Origin: Halorhabdus utahensis DSM 12940
Lineage (GTDB): Archaea; Halobacteriota; Halobacteria; Halobacteriales; Haloarculaceae
DNA length: 64,000 nucleotides
Assembly: GCF_000023945.1 (NCBI RefSeq)
Contig: NC_013158.1
Span: forward strand, 2,852,001 to 2,916,000
Reading direction: 5' to 3'
Part shown: positions 44,480-54,267 of the stretch, in pieces
Layout: every line of letters starts with the position of its first letter
Position numbering within the stretch: position 1 is the stretch's first letter
Translations under genes and position numbers: made by a program
Notes under the pieces: model-generated
Databases searched by the model: none
Seen by the model: only the letters and a program-made list of their open reading frames with translations
Told to the model about the DNA's origin: nothing

Positions 44480-45814
44480 TCAATCGAAGACGTATACTGT
44501 ACCGGAACCGGCCGTCGTGTCCCCGCCCGGCGCACCCACGACTGCCGTAGTCCCGTCGCCGGACAGCGCCAGGGCATCGCCGTACCGACTGCCTCGCCGA
44601 CTGCTCTCTGCCGTGAGTGCCGTTTTTGCTGTCCAGGACCCCACAGCGTGGGTGAAGACGTGGACGCCGACCGCATTCGAGTCCGAGTCCGTCAGTCCCG
44701 GGATGATCGCCGTTTCCCCGTCGCCGGCCATCGCAACCGACGGTCCGAATTTCTGGGTGTGATCGAGGGACAGTTCCGACCGGGACCACGATCCGTCTGC
44801 CCGATCGAAGACGATTGCCGATCCGCCAGTATCGTCGCCCGGACTGTTCCCAACGATCACCCTCGACCCGTCGTTCGAAACGCCGATTGCCTCGTCCAGT
44901 GGAACCGCTACGCCGTCTGCAAGCGGGAGCGTCGTCGTCTCGGTCCAGGACCCGCCGGCCCGGGTGAACACCGAAACTGTATTTCGCCCGTTCGCACAGA
45001 TGACGGCCGTCGATCCGCGATCCGCCAGCGCGACGCTCGATCCCAGACCGACCCGTCCATCGGGGTCCTCGGGTCTAACCGTCGCTTCCCGGGACCACTC
45101 GCCGTCGGATCGCTCGAACGCGAACGCTGCGCCCGGGACGCGCGCGAGCGTCGATCGGGGAGCGGCGACGACATCCGCCGTGGTTGACCCCCCGGGAAGT
45201 GACGCTGTCCCGGCAGTGTCGTCGGACCCATCGACGTACTGTGGCGCGCCGACCAGCGCCGTCTTCCCGTCGTCAGCGATGGCGACGGCCGCGCCGAAGG
45301 CGTCGAAATACTGTCCTTGCGCGGGCGTGAACGCCGTGTCGACACTGAGTCGCGCATCCTGGGTCCACCCGTCGTCGGAGCGCTCGAAGACGTACGCCGC
45401 GCCGGACACCAGTCCGTCCGTGCGCTCGTCGCCCGTACATCCGATGACGGCCGTTTTCCCGTCGCCCGACAGTGCGACGCTGGTCCCGAACCCACTGAAC
45501 TCGGCTGTATCCGTGGGCGTGAGGGTTGCTGTCCGGGACCACGAGTCGCCCGCCCGCTCGAAGACGGACACGACACCGGACTCGACCCCGGCGGCAGTGG
45601 CCGCCGGCGCGCCGACGATGATCGTCGATCCATCGTTCGACACAGCGATCGAGTCGCCGAACTGGTCCCCGCTGGTGCCGTCTTCCGCGGTCAGTGTCGC
45701 CCGCTGTGACCATGATTTCCCCCCGCCCGGGGCGGCGATGCTTCCACATCCGGCAAGGCCCGTTACACCCGCCGCGCCGACGAGTCTGAGGGCGTCCCGG
45801 CGGTGTAGATCCAT
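44480..45814 (-). CDS. FG-GAP-repeat lipoprotein
   Basis: A 444-residue exported protein. The signal contains RRDALRLVGAAGVTGLAGC, with a Tat-like pair and lipobox Cys at 23. The mature part repeats a unit like FGxSVALSGDGKTAVIG followed by a WSRTATLTP strand, about seven times, giving a beta-propeller of FG-GAP type. Such proteins occur as surface or sensor lipoproteins in haloarchaea; the partner is unknown. Confidence 0.8.
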   Translation of the reverse strand: MDLHRRDALRLVGAAGVTGLAGCGSIAAPGGGKSWSQRATLTAEDGTSGDQFGDSIAVSNDGSTIIVGAPAATAAGVESGVVSVFERAGDSWSRTATLTPTDTAEFSGFGTSVALSGDGKTAVIGCTGDERTDGLVSGAAYVFERSDDGWTQDARLSVDTAFTPAQGQYFDAFGAAVAIADDGKTALVGAPQYVDGSDDTAGTASLPGGSTTADVVAAPRSTLARVPGAAFAFERSDGEWSREATVRPEDPDGRVGLGSSVALADRGSTAVICANGRNTVSVFTRAGGSWTETTTLPLADGVAVPLDEAIGVSNDGSRVIVGNSPGDDTGGSAIVFDRADGSWSRSELSLDHTQKFGPSVAMAGDGETAIIPGLTDSDSNAVGVHVFTHAVGSWTAKTALTAESSRRGSRYGDALALSGDGTTAVVGAPGGDTTAGSGTVYVFD

Positions 45815-45880
45815 AGTCCCGAATCAACAACGAATGGGAAAAAGCTAGGTGTTCTGGCGGACAGTGGCACAGCCGGCCAC

Positions 45881-46159
45881 TCACTCCCGAAGGTCGTTGA
45901 ATCGCCCGGCGAGTTCGAGATCGGCGTCAGTGATTCCGTCGGCCTCGTGAGTCGTCAATCGGACCTCGACCTCGCGCCAGCCGATCGTCATCTCGGGGTG
46001 GTGAAACGCTTCCTGGGCGAGGCCGCCCGCGGCCGCCGCGAAGCCGACGCCGTCGAGATAGGCGTCGAACTCGAAGGTCCGGACGATCTCGTCTCCGTCG
46101 CGCTCCCAACCAGCCGGGAGTCGATCGTCGATCTCGTCGTCGTCGAGTACGTCTGTCAT
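45881..46159 (-). CDS. 4a-hydroxytetrahydrobiopterin dehydratase
   Basis: A 92-residue pterin-4a-carbinolamine dehydratase. The family motif is intact: EAFHHPEMTIGWREVEVRLTTHEADGITDADLELA, with the His-His-Pro, the Trp and the second His at spacing expected for catalysis. In organisms without aromatic amino acid hydroxylase it may have another pterin role. It is 87 bases downstream of hemA on the same strand. Confidence 0.9.
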   Translation of the reverse strand: MTDVLDDDEIDDRLPAGWERDGDEIVRTFEFDAYLDGVGFAAAAGGLAQEAFHHPEMTIGWREVEVRLTTHEADGITDADLELAGRFNDLRE

Positions 46160-46246
46160 GCGTGGACACACGTCACGCCAGGGGAAGAACGTTCGGACGG
46201 GGGCGAAAGCACCCGGATCGGCGAGCTGCTCGCGAACCAGCGTCAC

Positions 46247-47563
46247 TCAGTCGTCGGCGTCGACGAGCCTCGAGAAGCGATCCGGTACGTCTGCATCGAC
46301 GTCGGCGACACTCGGGGGAAATTCCGTCTCGCCGAAATCGGGATCGAACAGCGCAAGCGCCGTATCGATGGTGGCCCAGTCGTCGGCTTCGGCGGCGTCT
46401 CTGAGCGATTTCGTCGGCGCGGCGAGCAACTGGTTGACCAGCGAGTCGGCCATCGCCTCGACGACCTCGCGCTCCTCGTCGTCGAGATCGAGCGATCCGA
46501 GCGCCTGCTCGACCTCGCGGGCCTTGACGCGCTCGGCGCTCTCGTACATGGTCGAGATCACGTCGTCGGCTCGCGTCCGTTTGTATCTGGTAAGCAAATG
46601 GGCGAGTTCGTCCTCGACGATGTCCTCGACCCTGGCGGCGGCCGCCTCCCGGTTGGCCCGCGTTTCGGCCGTCACGGCTTCCAGGTCGTCGAGATCGAAG
46701 ACGTCGGTGCCGGGTTGCTCGTCGACGATCGGCGGGATGTCCCGCGGTTGACCGATGTCGATCACCACAGTGTCGCCGGTCGTCTCGAACGCCGCCGGTT
46801 CGACGATCGGGTCGGCACTGCCAGTCGCCGAGACCACGAGATCGGCACGGTCGACGACCGACGCCACGTCGTCCAGCCCGATCGCACTCGCCGCCACGTC
46901 GACGATGGACGTCACGTGTTCGGCGTGTGGGACGGTCCGGTTGGCCACGTAGAGGTGGGCAACGTCGCTCCGTGCGTCCACCGCTTTGGCCGCAAGCGTC
47001 CCGATTTCGCCGGCACCGATGACCAGTGCTGTCGCCGCCTCGAGATCACGTTCGCGTTCGGCGAGTTCAACGGCTGCGCTGCCGAGCGAGACGACGCCCT
47101 CGTTGATCGCCGTCTCAGTCCGGGCGCGCTCGCCGACGTGGATCGCCTTTGTCACGGCCTCCTCGAGCACTGGCCCGAGCCCGTCGACGTGGCGGGCGTC
47201 CTCGTAGGCGTCCCGTACCTGTCCGAGAATCTGGTCCTCGCCGGGGACGAGTGATTCCAGGCCGGCTGCGACCCGCAGCAAGTGACGAAGGCTCTCCTCG
47301 TGACCCAGCGTGCGGACCGTCGAGTCCACCTCGTCGGGCATCGCTGCCTGCAGCGCCGCCCGGCCCGCTTCAGGGTCGTCGCTGACGACGTAGCGTTCGG
47401 CACGGTTGCACGTCTGGAGGACGAACGCCTCGGTCACGTGGGGGGCTTCCAGTAACTGTTCGACGCCAGCCAGCTGGCTGTCGGCCGCGGCCGCGTCGAT
47501 GTCCTCGACGCTCCCGTGTTGATGAGCGACGCTCGCGGCCGTGATGTAGCCAGGTTCCTTCAC
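46247..47563 (-). CDS. hemA: Glutamyl-tRNA reductase
   Basis: A 438-residue enzyme making glutamate-1-semialdehyde, the first step of tetrapyrrole synthesis by the C5 route. The nucleophilic Cys is 52 in LQTCNRAERY. Then come HLLRVAAGLESLVPGEDQILGQ, the NADPH domain with ALVIGAGEIGTLAA (about 175-190), and the C-terminal dimerisation helices. Start GTG at 47563. A TATA-like GGCTTTAGATAC lies about 60-75 bases upstream. Confidence 0.95.
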   Translation of the reverse strand: MKEPGYITAASVAHQHGSVEDIDAAAADSQLAGVEQLLEAPHVTEAFVLQTCNRAERYVVSDDPEAGRAALQAAMPDEVDSTVRTLGHEESLRHLLRVAAGLESLVPGEDQILGQVRDAYEDARHVDGLGPVLEEAVTKAIHVGERARTETAINEGVVSLGSAAVELAERERDLEAATALVIGAGEIGTLAAKAVDARSDVAHLYVANRTVPHAEHVTSIVDVAASAIGLDDVASVVDRADLVVSATGSADPIVEPAAFETTGDTVVIDIGQPRDIPPIVDEQPGTDVFDLDDLEAVTAETRANREAAAARVEDIVEDELAHLLTRYKRTRADDVISTMYESAERVKAREVEQALGSLDLDDEEREVVEAMADSLVNQLLAAPTKSLRDAAEADDWATIDTALALFDPDFGETEFPPSVADVDADVPDRFSRLVDADD

Positions 47564-47690
47564 GATGTATCACCAGTCACGTCCCAGATCACACTTCAGC
47601 TATCTCGTGGGTATTGGTCCTGCGGGTATCTAAAGCCTTCCTAACCCGGCCCCCTTTGACGTCATTCTGGTTCGTAACTCTCCCTGGCGG

Positions 47691-48089
47691 TCACGGTGAT
47701 TCGACGTCCTCGACGTCGTAGCCCTTCGCCCGGAGGTCGGCCAGGATCGCATCCGTATCGGCGGTGTCCTCGTAGTAGAACACGACGTCGAACGTCCCGT
47801 CGCGCATCAGTTGTTGGCACTCCCAGACGAACTCCTCGCCCTCGATCGTTCGCCCCTGATGCTGATTCAGGCCGAACTCGGGATCGTCGGTCCCGGAGTA
47901 GACGTACGTGTCGGCGTCCGTCTCGGCATGCTCGGCGATGACGTCACCGATCTCGATCGTCAGGCGATTGAGTTCCGGCTCCTGATCGTTTGCTACGTCC
48001 GTCCGGACGATCAGTCCCCGCAGTTCGATCTCGCCCGGCTCGAGTAGTGCTTTCGTCTGTTCGGAGAGGTCGTCGCCCATCGCGTCCAT
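47691..48089 (-). CDS. DUF5778 family protein
   Basis: A 132-residue protein of the haloarchaeal DUF5778 family: ALLEPGEIELRGLIVRTD, VIAEHAETDADTYVYSGTDDPEF, then GEEFVWECQQLMRDGTFDVVFYYE. Function unknown. Starts further upstream (ATG nine bases later, GTG 72 bases earlier) are possible; relatives support the ATG at 48089. Confidence 0.78.
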   Translation of the reverse strand: MDAMGDDLSEQTKALLEPGEIELRGLIVRTDVANDQEPELNRLTIEIGDVIAEHAETDADTYVYSGTDDPEFGLNQHQGRTIEGEEFVWECQQLMRDGTFDVVFYYEDTADTDAILADLRAKGYDVEDVESP

Positions 48090-48237
48090 GTATTGATCTC
48101 CGGGTCGTCGGTAATACGACTCACGGTATTCGCTCGTCGGATCGACAGTCCAATGGCTCACTGTCGCGAGTGCGGAAGAAAGCGGGGGATCCCGCTTGCC
48201 CCGTGTTTATTCGCGTACGGACCGCCCGGGACTGTGC

Positions 48238-48432
48238 TTACAGTCGGGTGAGGTTCGTCGCACGCGGGCCTTTCTCGGCTTCTTCGATCTCGAATTCGAC
48301 TTCCTGGCCCTCTTCCAGGTCAGGGCCGCCGACGTCTTCCATGTGGAAGAACACGTCATCGTCGGCGTCGTCGGTCTCGATGAACCCGTAGCCGCCCGTA
48401 TCGTTGAAGAAGTCCACGGTGCCTGTCGCCAT
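48238..48432 (-). CDS. Cold-shock domain protein (downstream copy)
   Basis: A 64-residue single-stranded nucleic-acid binder of the CspA family. RNP1-like GGYGFIETDD and RNP2-like DVFFHMEDV motifs are present, with the haloarchaeal DFFNDTGGY start. It is the second of a tandem pair: only two bases separate it from the copy at 48435, and the proteins differ at four positions. Cold-shock proteins act as RNA chaperones; one transcript probably makes both. Confidence 0.93.
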   Translation of the reverse strand: MATGTVDFFNDTGGYGFIETDDADDDVFFHMEDVGGPDLEEGQEVEFEIEEAEKGPRATNLTRL

Positions 48433-48434
48433 GC

Positions 48435-48629
48435 TTACAGCCTCGTGAGATTCTTCGCACGCGGGCCCTTCTCGGCCTCTTCGATCTCGAACTCAACCTC
48501 TTGGCCTTCCTCGAGGTCAGGACCGCCGACGTCTTCCATGTGGAAGAATACGTCTTCGTCCGCGTCCTCAGTCTCGATGAAACCGTACCCGCCAGTGTCG
48601 TTGAAGAAATCAACCGTACCGGTCGCCAT
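48435..48629 (-). CDS. Cold-shock domain protein (upstream copy)
   Basis: A 64-residue CspA-family protein, with GGYGFIETED and DVFFHMEDV motifs. It is the first gene of the tandem pair. Divergence from the downstream copy is mostly in third codon positions, which shows selection to keep both proteins. Confidence 0.93.
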   Translation of the reverse strand: MATGTVDFFNDTGGYGFIETEDADEDVFFHMEDVGGPDLEEGQEVEFEIEEAEKGPRAKNLTRL

Positions 48630-48650
48630 TGCAACCTATGCCATGTGGTC

Positions 48651-48663
48651 AATGTATTAAAAC
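48651..48663 (-). promoter_or_regulatory. Probable TATA box of the cold-shock gene pair
   Basis: GTTTTAATACATT on the minus strand, 22-34 bases before the ATG of the upstream cold-shock gene, has TATA-box composition and spacing. Confidence 0.5.
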
Positions 48664-48737
48664 CCTGCGGCTGGACGCCGGGGTGTGGAGGGGCCGGAAC
48701 GGAAGACTCATGCGGGACGACGACGATCAGCTGACAT

Positions 48738-49667
48738 ATGCGCTCGTGGATCCGCAAGCAGGCAACCAGCGTCTACGAGCGCCTGCTGAAACGCGAGATC
48801 GACGGGGGACCGACCCACATCGCCGTCATTCAGGACGGGAACCGTCGATACGCCCGCAAGGAGGGCCAAGAGACGTCTGCGGGCCATCGGGAAGGGGCTG
48901 AAACGACCGAGGCGTTGCTGGAGTGGTGTGACGAACTCGGTATCGAAGAGCTGACATTGTATGCCTTTTCGACGGAGAACTTCGATCGACCGGCCGACCA
49001 GCGTGCAGTCCTGTTCGACCTCATCGAGGACAAACTCTATGACTTCGCGGACAGCGACCGCGTCCACGAGGCGGGCGTTCGAATCAGGGCGATCGGCGAG
49101 ACTCACCGACTCCCGGAACGGGTGCGGGAGGCGATCGACTACGCCGAGGCCCAAACGCGTGGGTACGACCAGTTTCATCTGAACATCGCCCTTGCCTACG
49201 GCGGCCGGGCCGAGTTACTCGGGGCGGTCAAAGATCTGGCAGCGGACGTCGACCGCGGCGACCTCGATCCGGCTACCATCGACGTCGAGACGGTCGAGAA
49301 CCGTCTGTACGAAGGGCCAACTCGGGACGTCGATCTCATCATCCGGACCGGTGGTGACGAGCGAACGTCGAACTTCCTGCCGTGGCATGCAAACGGCAAC
49401 GAGGCCGCAGCCTACTTCTGTGCGCCCTACTGGCCCGAGTTCCGCAAGATCGACTTCCTTCGGGCGATCCGGACGTACGAACATCGCGAGGATTCCTGGC
49501 GACAGACCAGAGCCAGGCGGGCGCTCACGCTGGTGCGGGCGGTCAGCGACCGCGAACTTCACCACGCAAAGAGCGTCCTCAGACGGTTCCGGGACTCGCT
49601 TCCCTCGCGTGAACTCGAAGAAGTCGACGTCTCTATTGACACCGAACACGATCCGGGCGGCGATTGA
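48738..49667 (+). CDS. uppS: Cis-polyprenyl diphosphate synthase (UppS family)
   Basis: A 309-residue prenyltransferase that extends allylic diphosphate with cis isopentenyl units to form the dolichol-type carrier. Motifs: AVIQDGNRRYARK (catalytic Asp), GHREGAETTEALLEWCDELGI, LTLYAFSTENFDRP, and DLIIRTGGDERTSNFLPW with the Arg and Gly-Asp-Glu set, then YFCAPYWPEFRKIDFLRAI. It would supply the lipid carrier used with AglB and DUF368 elsewhere in the window. Confidence 0.93.
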   Translation: MRSWIRKQATSVYERLLKREIDGGPTHIAVIQDGNRRYARKEGQETSAGHREGAETTEALLEWCDELGIEELTLYAFSTENFDRPADQRAVLFDLIEDKLYDFADSDRVHEAGVRIRAIGETHRLPERVREAIDYAEAQTRGYDQFHLNIALAYGGRAELLGAVKDLAADVDRGDLDPATIDVETVENRLYEGPTRDVDLIIRTGGDERTSNFLPWHANGNEAAAYFCAPYWPEFRKIDFLRAIRTYEHREDSWRQTRARRALTLVRAVSDRELHHAKSVLRRFRDSLPSRELEEVDVSIDTEHDPGGD

Positions 49668-49706
49668 CCCCTCCGGCGAGGGTATATTGACTGCTTGACC
49701 CGTAGA

Positions 49707-50846
49707 CTACGCCCTGGCTGCCTCGATATTCGCGTGGGTGTCTTCGAGCAGCGAGATGATCTCCAGGTTCTGGGGACAGGCGTCTTCACACTCCCCGCAA
49801 GCGACACAGGCGTCCGCACGTGCCTCAGCGTCCAGATCATCGTACGCGGAGACGACGGCTTCCGGATCGTCACCCATCTCGAGGCGGTTGTACAGGTCGA
49901 AGTTGCGCGGGATCTGGACCCCGCTCGGACACGGCATGCAGTAGTCACATCCGGTACAGTCGACGGCCATCAACGCCCGGAACCGGTCACGAGCCCGTGT
50001 GACGGCCGTCCGATCGTCAGCAGTAAATTGATTGACGCCGGATCGTGACGCGATCTCGACGTTCTCACGTACCTGCGCCATCGTCGACATGCCGCTCAAC
50101 ACCAGCGAGACCTCGGGCTGATCCCAGAGCCACTGTAGCGCCCATTCCACGGGCGAGCGATCGGTCTCGGCCGCGTCGAACGCCTCGGTCACTGGATCAG
50201 GAAGGTCTGTCGCGAGGCGGCCGCCCCGAAGTGGTTCCATGACGATGACGCCGAGGCCCTGGTCGGCCGCGTACTTCAGGCCTTCACGGCCAGCCTGGAA
50301 CGCTTCGTCGAGGTAGTTGTACTGGATCTGGCAGAAATCCCAGTCGTAGGCGTCGACGATCTCCCGAAAGAGATCGGGGTCGTCGTGGAACGAAAAGCCG
50401 ATCTGCTCGATCTTTCCCGCGTCGCGAACCGCCTCGAGCCACTCGAAGACATCGACTGACTGGTAAGTATCCCAGAAACCCTGGCCCAGTGCGTGCAGCA
50501 GATAGCAGTCGATGGACTCGACGCCCAGTCGGTCGAGTTGGGCGTCGAGGTACTCGTCAAGGTCGTCCTGTGTTTCGATCTCCCAGGATGGCATCTTCGT
50601 GGCGAGGTGGATGTCCTCGCGATAGCCGTCTTCGAGCGCGCGGCCGACGACGCGTTCGCTCTCACCGTCGTGATACGGCCAGGCAGTGTCGACGTAGTTG
50701 ACCCCGTTGTCGATCGCCGTTCGGATCATCTCGATCGCGCGGTCATCGTCGACAGCGCCATCCTCGTCGGTGGGCAGTCGCATCGCGCCGAACCCGAGTG
50801 CCGAGGGCTCCCAGTCTATTGATTGACCGAAGTCACGGCATTGCAT
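49707..50846 (-). CDS. Aldo/keto reductase with ferredoxin-like C-terminal domain
   Basis: A 379-residue protein. The N-terminal TIM barrel has the AKR catalytic positions in VDTAWPYHDGESE (Asp, Tyr), ATKMPSW (Lys) and LHALGQ (His). The C-terminal 90 residues have a 4Fe-4S pattern, CTGCDYCMPCPSGV, and another, CVACGECEDACPQNL. This fused form is found in archaea and anaerobes. Substrate unknown. The ATG at 50846 starts the barrel strand. Confidence 0.9.
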   Translation of the reverse strand: MQCRDFGQSIDWEPSALGFGAMRLPTDEDGAVDDDRAIEMIRTAIDNGVNYVDTAWPYHDGESERVVGRALEDGYREDIHLATKMPSWEIETQDDLDEYLDAQLDRLGVESIDCYLLHALGQGFWDTYQSVDVFEWLEAVRDAGKIEQIGFSFHDDPDLFREIVDAYDWDFCQIQYNYLDEAFQAGREGLKYAADQGLGVIVMEPLRGGRLATDLPDPVTEAFDAAETDRSPVEWALQWLWDQPEVSLVLSGMSTMAQVRENVEIASRSGVNQFTADDRTAVTRARDRFRALMAVDCTGCDYCMPCPSGVQIPRNFDLYNRLEMGDDPEAVVSAYDDLDAEARADACVACGECEDACPQNLEIISLLEDTHANIEAARA

Positions 50847-50963
50847 AGCGTTAGAAGTCCATGCAAGTATTGCCTCTTGAGTGTTTGGGTGCCTGTCGAT
50901 CACTCTGTTCAAATATCGAACGCTCGGGAAAATCCGTCCAGCAATCGATCAGCGTTTGGCCGA

Positions 50964-51215
50964 TCAGATGTCCTGGCCGCTGTTCTGTCGGAGGCGTTCG
51001 TACATGTCGTCCGGCGGGTCGACACTCGCAGTCACGTTCGTTCCGTCGAAGTCGGAGACCCGGAGGAGCTCGGGCCCGTTCGGGCCGATCTGCCAGTAAA
51101 ACGTATAGCGTTTGGTCTGGGTCAAGAGCGCGTCCTCGGCGGTCTCGTCGGTCGACAGCTGTGTCGTGGTAAACGAGGCTTCGGAGGGCTGGGATGATCG
51201 TGATTTGCAGCTCAT
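50964..51215 (-). CDS. Small hypothetical protein
   Basis: An 83-residue acidic, Thr/Ser-rich protein with the core YTFYWQIGPNGPELLRVSDFDGT, which looks like a short beta-rich fold. I do not recognise the family. Codon use resembles neighbours. It stands alone upstream of an AT-rich gap. Confidence 0.55.
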   Translation of the reverse strand: MSCKSRSSQPSEASFTTTQLSTDETAEDALLTQTKRYTFYWQIGPNGPELLRVSDFDGTNVTASVDPPDDMYERLRQNSGQDI

Positions 51216-51628
51216 GTCTATATTTTCCTAAACACCTCTAGACGTATAAGTACCTAGATCCAGATAGCAATAACAGGCGTGTTATCGTTGACCGTGTGAC
51301 TGATTATACTGGTTATATGCGGACTAAGAGCCAATTTTGCATTATCTTGGAGGAAAAGACAGACACTTTAATACTTTATACATAATATATCAATCAAGTA
51401 TAGTAGACCATTATAGACAGATATCTTACTAATTTTCGCTGTTGTCGAGTATATAAATCGGCGGGAGATGCGTGACGGGAACAAGCCATCTGAGAGAGAC
51501 ATTCGGGTGGTGATGTGGCTGTGTGGGTGCCACATCGTGGGTCGCATTGGTCGGGGAGAGCCACGTGACGAATCGACAGTCATTTTAATCCCCGTCCACC
51601 ACGTTGGGATGGAGTTAATCGCAAGAGC
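51216..51628. other. AT-rich gap before tRNA-Leu(GAG)
   Basis: About 410 bases with runs of A and T around 51310-51460. Possible promoters only: TTTTAATC at 51583-51590, about 40 bases before the tRNA, is a likely one. No reading frame with haloarchaeal codon use. Confidence 0.4.
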
Positions 51629-51713
<85 letters not shown>

Positions 51714-52433
51714 CTTCTATCGCGAGCAAAACCGCGAGCGATTGCTGTGCTGATGAGGATTGGTGGGGATGAAGATTCGCCGGCGGGTTCTGACCCTGAT
51801 CGGCGTAGGTTTCGACTGAGTTCGCTGCAAGACAGCGTCAGGCCCGTCGCGGTCGGCCGTGTTCCACCGTTTGACGGACCGGCAGTACTCCACAGTCACT
51901 TCGGAGGGACACAGGAACTGCTGTCGATCGATCCGCAGCTGTGATACAGCCCTTCATCTGTGACAGGCCCTCTCTCATACCTAAAATTTGCCACGTAGTG
52001 CGGGCAGTCAAAACCGCACTATTGGAGTATCAGTCTTGATAGCAGATTTCCCGAACCCACTCGCTATCGACGCAACTGAGATCCAAGCCGCTTTCGATAC
52101 CGAGATCGCGGGAAGCAACGGAATGTGCACTTCGGTATCGGCCTCAGAAGCTTTTCGCTCAACATACCAGGCTCCATTAAAGAATCATAGTTGATAATTC
52201 TGGGAAAAGGTTTATTATTGTGCAGCAATGAGCTTTGATTGTGGCACCGCAAGGTGCCCAACTTTCCCACCCCCCACCCCCACCCCTATTCGTTCAGTAG
52301 ATCACTCGTTGGCTACTGGCAGTTCTCCCAATCCTGTCGATCCTACATCGAACGAGAACGGCGGACCTGATCGACGGGACATCAACAGGCCGTTTTTACG
52401 AAACAAGACTCAATAGGAACGAAACTGGACGGC
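51714..52433. other. Gene-poor stretch after tRNA-Leu(GAG)
   Basis: About 720 bases without a believable gene: frames are short, with unlike codon use and no resemblance to families. A run of cccaccccccacccccacccc occurs near 52258-52285. It may be a decayed insertion beside the tRNA, but no integrase or matching tRNA-end copy was found. Confidence 0.4.
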
Positions 52434-54263
52434 TCAGTAACTTCGATCGACGGGTTCGTAGGTCTTGTTCTCGCCGTCGAGGATGACCGGGACGAAGTAG
52501 AGATCGAGGTCGCCGTCGTCCCACGCGATCATGGTGTGTTTGAGCCACTCATCGTCCTTGCGGGTCTGGTGTTCGGCTCGCCAGTGAGCGCCGCGGAATT
52601 CCGTCCGGGCAAGCGCACCGAGCGCGATCGTCTCCGCGAGGTCGATGATGTTTCGCGTCTCTAACGTGTGGATGAGATCCGTGTTGAACGTCCGTGACGG
52701 GTCCTCGACGGCGACGTCCTGGTATGCTCGGCGGGCTTTCTGGAGTTCTTCGAGGGCGGTTTCCAACCCGTCTTCGGTCCGAAAGACGTTGACGTGCTCG
52801 GTCATCGTCTCCTGGACCTCGGCCCGGACCTCGGCGTGGTTGGTGCCGTCGCGTTCGAGCAGGCCCTCGATCCGTTCGCGTTCAGTTTCGACCTCTCGCT
52901 CGACGACAGCCGTCGGGTCGGCGGTGACGCCCCCATCGGCGGCCACGTCGTCGCTCGCGCCTTCGACTGTCCCGGGATCGACGGCGGGTGACACGTCGCT
53001 GGTTTCGGTGCGGGCGGAGGGGCCGACAGGAATCTCCGCGGCCTTCATGTCCCGGCCTGCGGCGTGATATCCGGCGCGTTTCCCGAAGACGAACAGTTCG
53101 GGCAGGGCGTTGCCACCCAGTCGATTCGCGCCGTGCACCGAGACACAGGCACACTCCCCAGCTGCGTACAGCCCCTCGATGCACGTTTCGCCGTTCTCGT
53201 TGGTCTCGATGCCGCCCATCTGGTAGTGCTGGCCGGGCTTGACCGGAATCGGCTCTTCGAGCGCGTCGACGCCTTCGAAGTCTGCGGCCAGGTGAACCAT
53301 GTTCTCCAGGCGATCCATGATGCGCTCCTCGCCGAGGTGACGCATGTCGAGGTGGATGTACTCGTCGTCGATCCCCCGTCCGTCGTTGACCTCGGTAAGC
53401 TCCGCGCGCGAGACGACGTCACGGGAGGCGAGTTCGCCTTCGTTGTTCGCGTAGCCGTACTCGAACATGAACCGCTCGCCGTCGTCGTTGTAGAGGATCC
53501 CACCTTCGCCCCGGACGGCCTCCGAGATGAGCACGCCAGTCGAGGGCAGCGACGTGGGGTGGAACTGGACGAATTCCATATCTTCGAGCGGCACGCCCGC
53601 GCGGTAGGCCATCGCTTGCCCGTCTCCCGTGTTGGCGACGGCGTTGGTCGTGTGATCGAACACCTGGCCGAGTCCACCGGTCGCAAGGATGACCGCCTCG
53701 CGCGCCCGGAAGCCTTCGACTTCGCCGGTCTTGATGTCGTAGGCGGCGACGCCATGGCAGGTCCGGTCTTCCGGATCATCGTCGTCAGTCACGGCGAGGT
53801 CCGTCACGTACCACTCCTCGTAGACTTCGATGCCACGTTTGACCACCTGCTCGTACATCGTATGCAGCAGATGATGGCCGGTCTCCGCGCCGGCGTAGGT
53901 CGTCCGCGGGTACGACAGGCCGCCGAACGGTCGCTGTGAGACTGTGCCGTCCTCCTCGCGGGAGAACGGCATCCCCCAGTGATCGAGCTGGATGACGTCC
54001 TCCGGCGCGTCGCTCGCGAGCGTCTCGATGGCCGGCGCGTCCCCGAGGAAGTCCGACCCTTTCATCGTATCGTAGGCGTGATCCTGCCAGGAGTCCTCGT
54101 CCTGGAGCGCGGCATTTATGCCGCCCTCGGCCGCTCCAGTATGGCTGCGAACCGGGTGGAGTTTCGTGACGAGGGCCACGTCGGCCCCCTCTTCTTTGGC
54201 CGCGATGGCCGCTCGGAGCCCTGCGCCGCCCGCACCGACGACGATGACGTCGTGTTCGTACAT
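52434..54263 (-). CDS. sdhA: Succinate dehydrogenase flavoprotein subunit
   Basis: A 609-residue flavoprotein oxidising succinate to fumarate. Dinucleotide fold DVIVVGAGGAGLRAAIAA at the start, and the covalent FAD His in RSHTGAAEGGINAAL (about 40-54). Substrate-site residues sit in SEAVRGEGGILYN and the HGANRLGGNALPEL stretch. C-terminal helical domain complete. A roughly 60-residue acidic insertion around 405-460 is noteworthy. Last gene of sdhCDBA, four bases after sdhB. Confidence 0.96.
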   Translation of the reverse strand: MYEHDVIVVGAGGAGLRAAIAAKEEGADVALVTKLHPVRSHTGAAEGGINAALQDEDSWQDHAYDTMKGSDFLGDAPAIETLASDAPEDVIQLDHWGMPFSREEDGTVSQRPFGGLSYPRTTYAGAETGHHLLHTMYEQVVKRGIEVYEEWYVTDLAVTDDDDPEDRTCHGVAAYDIKTGEVEGFRAREAVILATGGLGQVFDHTTNAVANTGDGQAMAYRAGVPLEDMEFVQFHPTSLPSTGVLISEAVRGEGGILYNDDGERFMFEYGYANNEGELASRDVVSRAELTEVNDGRGIDDEYIHLDMRHLGEERIMDRLENMVHLAADFEGVDALEEPIPVKPGQHYQMGGIETNENGETCIEGLYAAGECACVSVHGANRLGGNALPELFVFGKRAGYHAAGRDMKAAEIPVGPSARTETSDVSPAVDPGTVEGASDDVAADGGVTADPTAVVEREVETERERIEGLLERDGTNHAEVRAEVQETMTEHVNVFRTEDGLETALEELQKARRAYQDVAVEDPSRTFNTDLIHTLETRNIIDLAETIALGALARTEFRGAHWRAEHQTRKDDEWLKHTMIAWDDGDLDLYFVPVILDGENKTYEPVDRSY

Positions 54264-54267
54264 AGTA

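Noticed and set aside
51470-51560. Possible box C/D small RNA before tRNA-Leu(GAG)
   Set aside because: A TGATG and a CTGA are present but spacing and box order do not form a convincing guide.
51714-52433. Integrated element at tRNA-Leu(GAG)
   Set aside because: No integrase, no copy of the tRNA end and no coding sequence were found.
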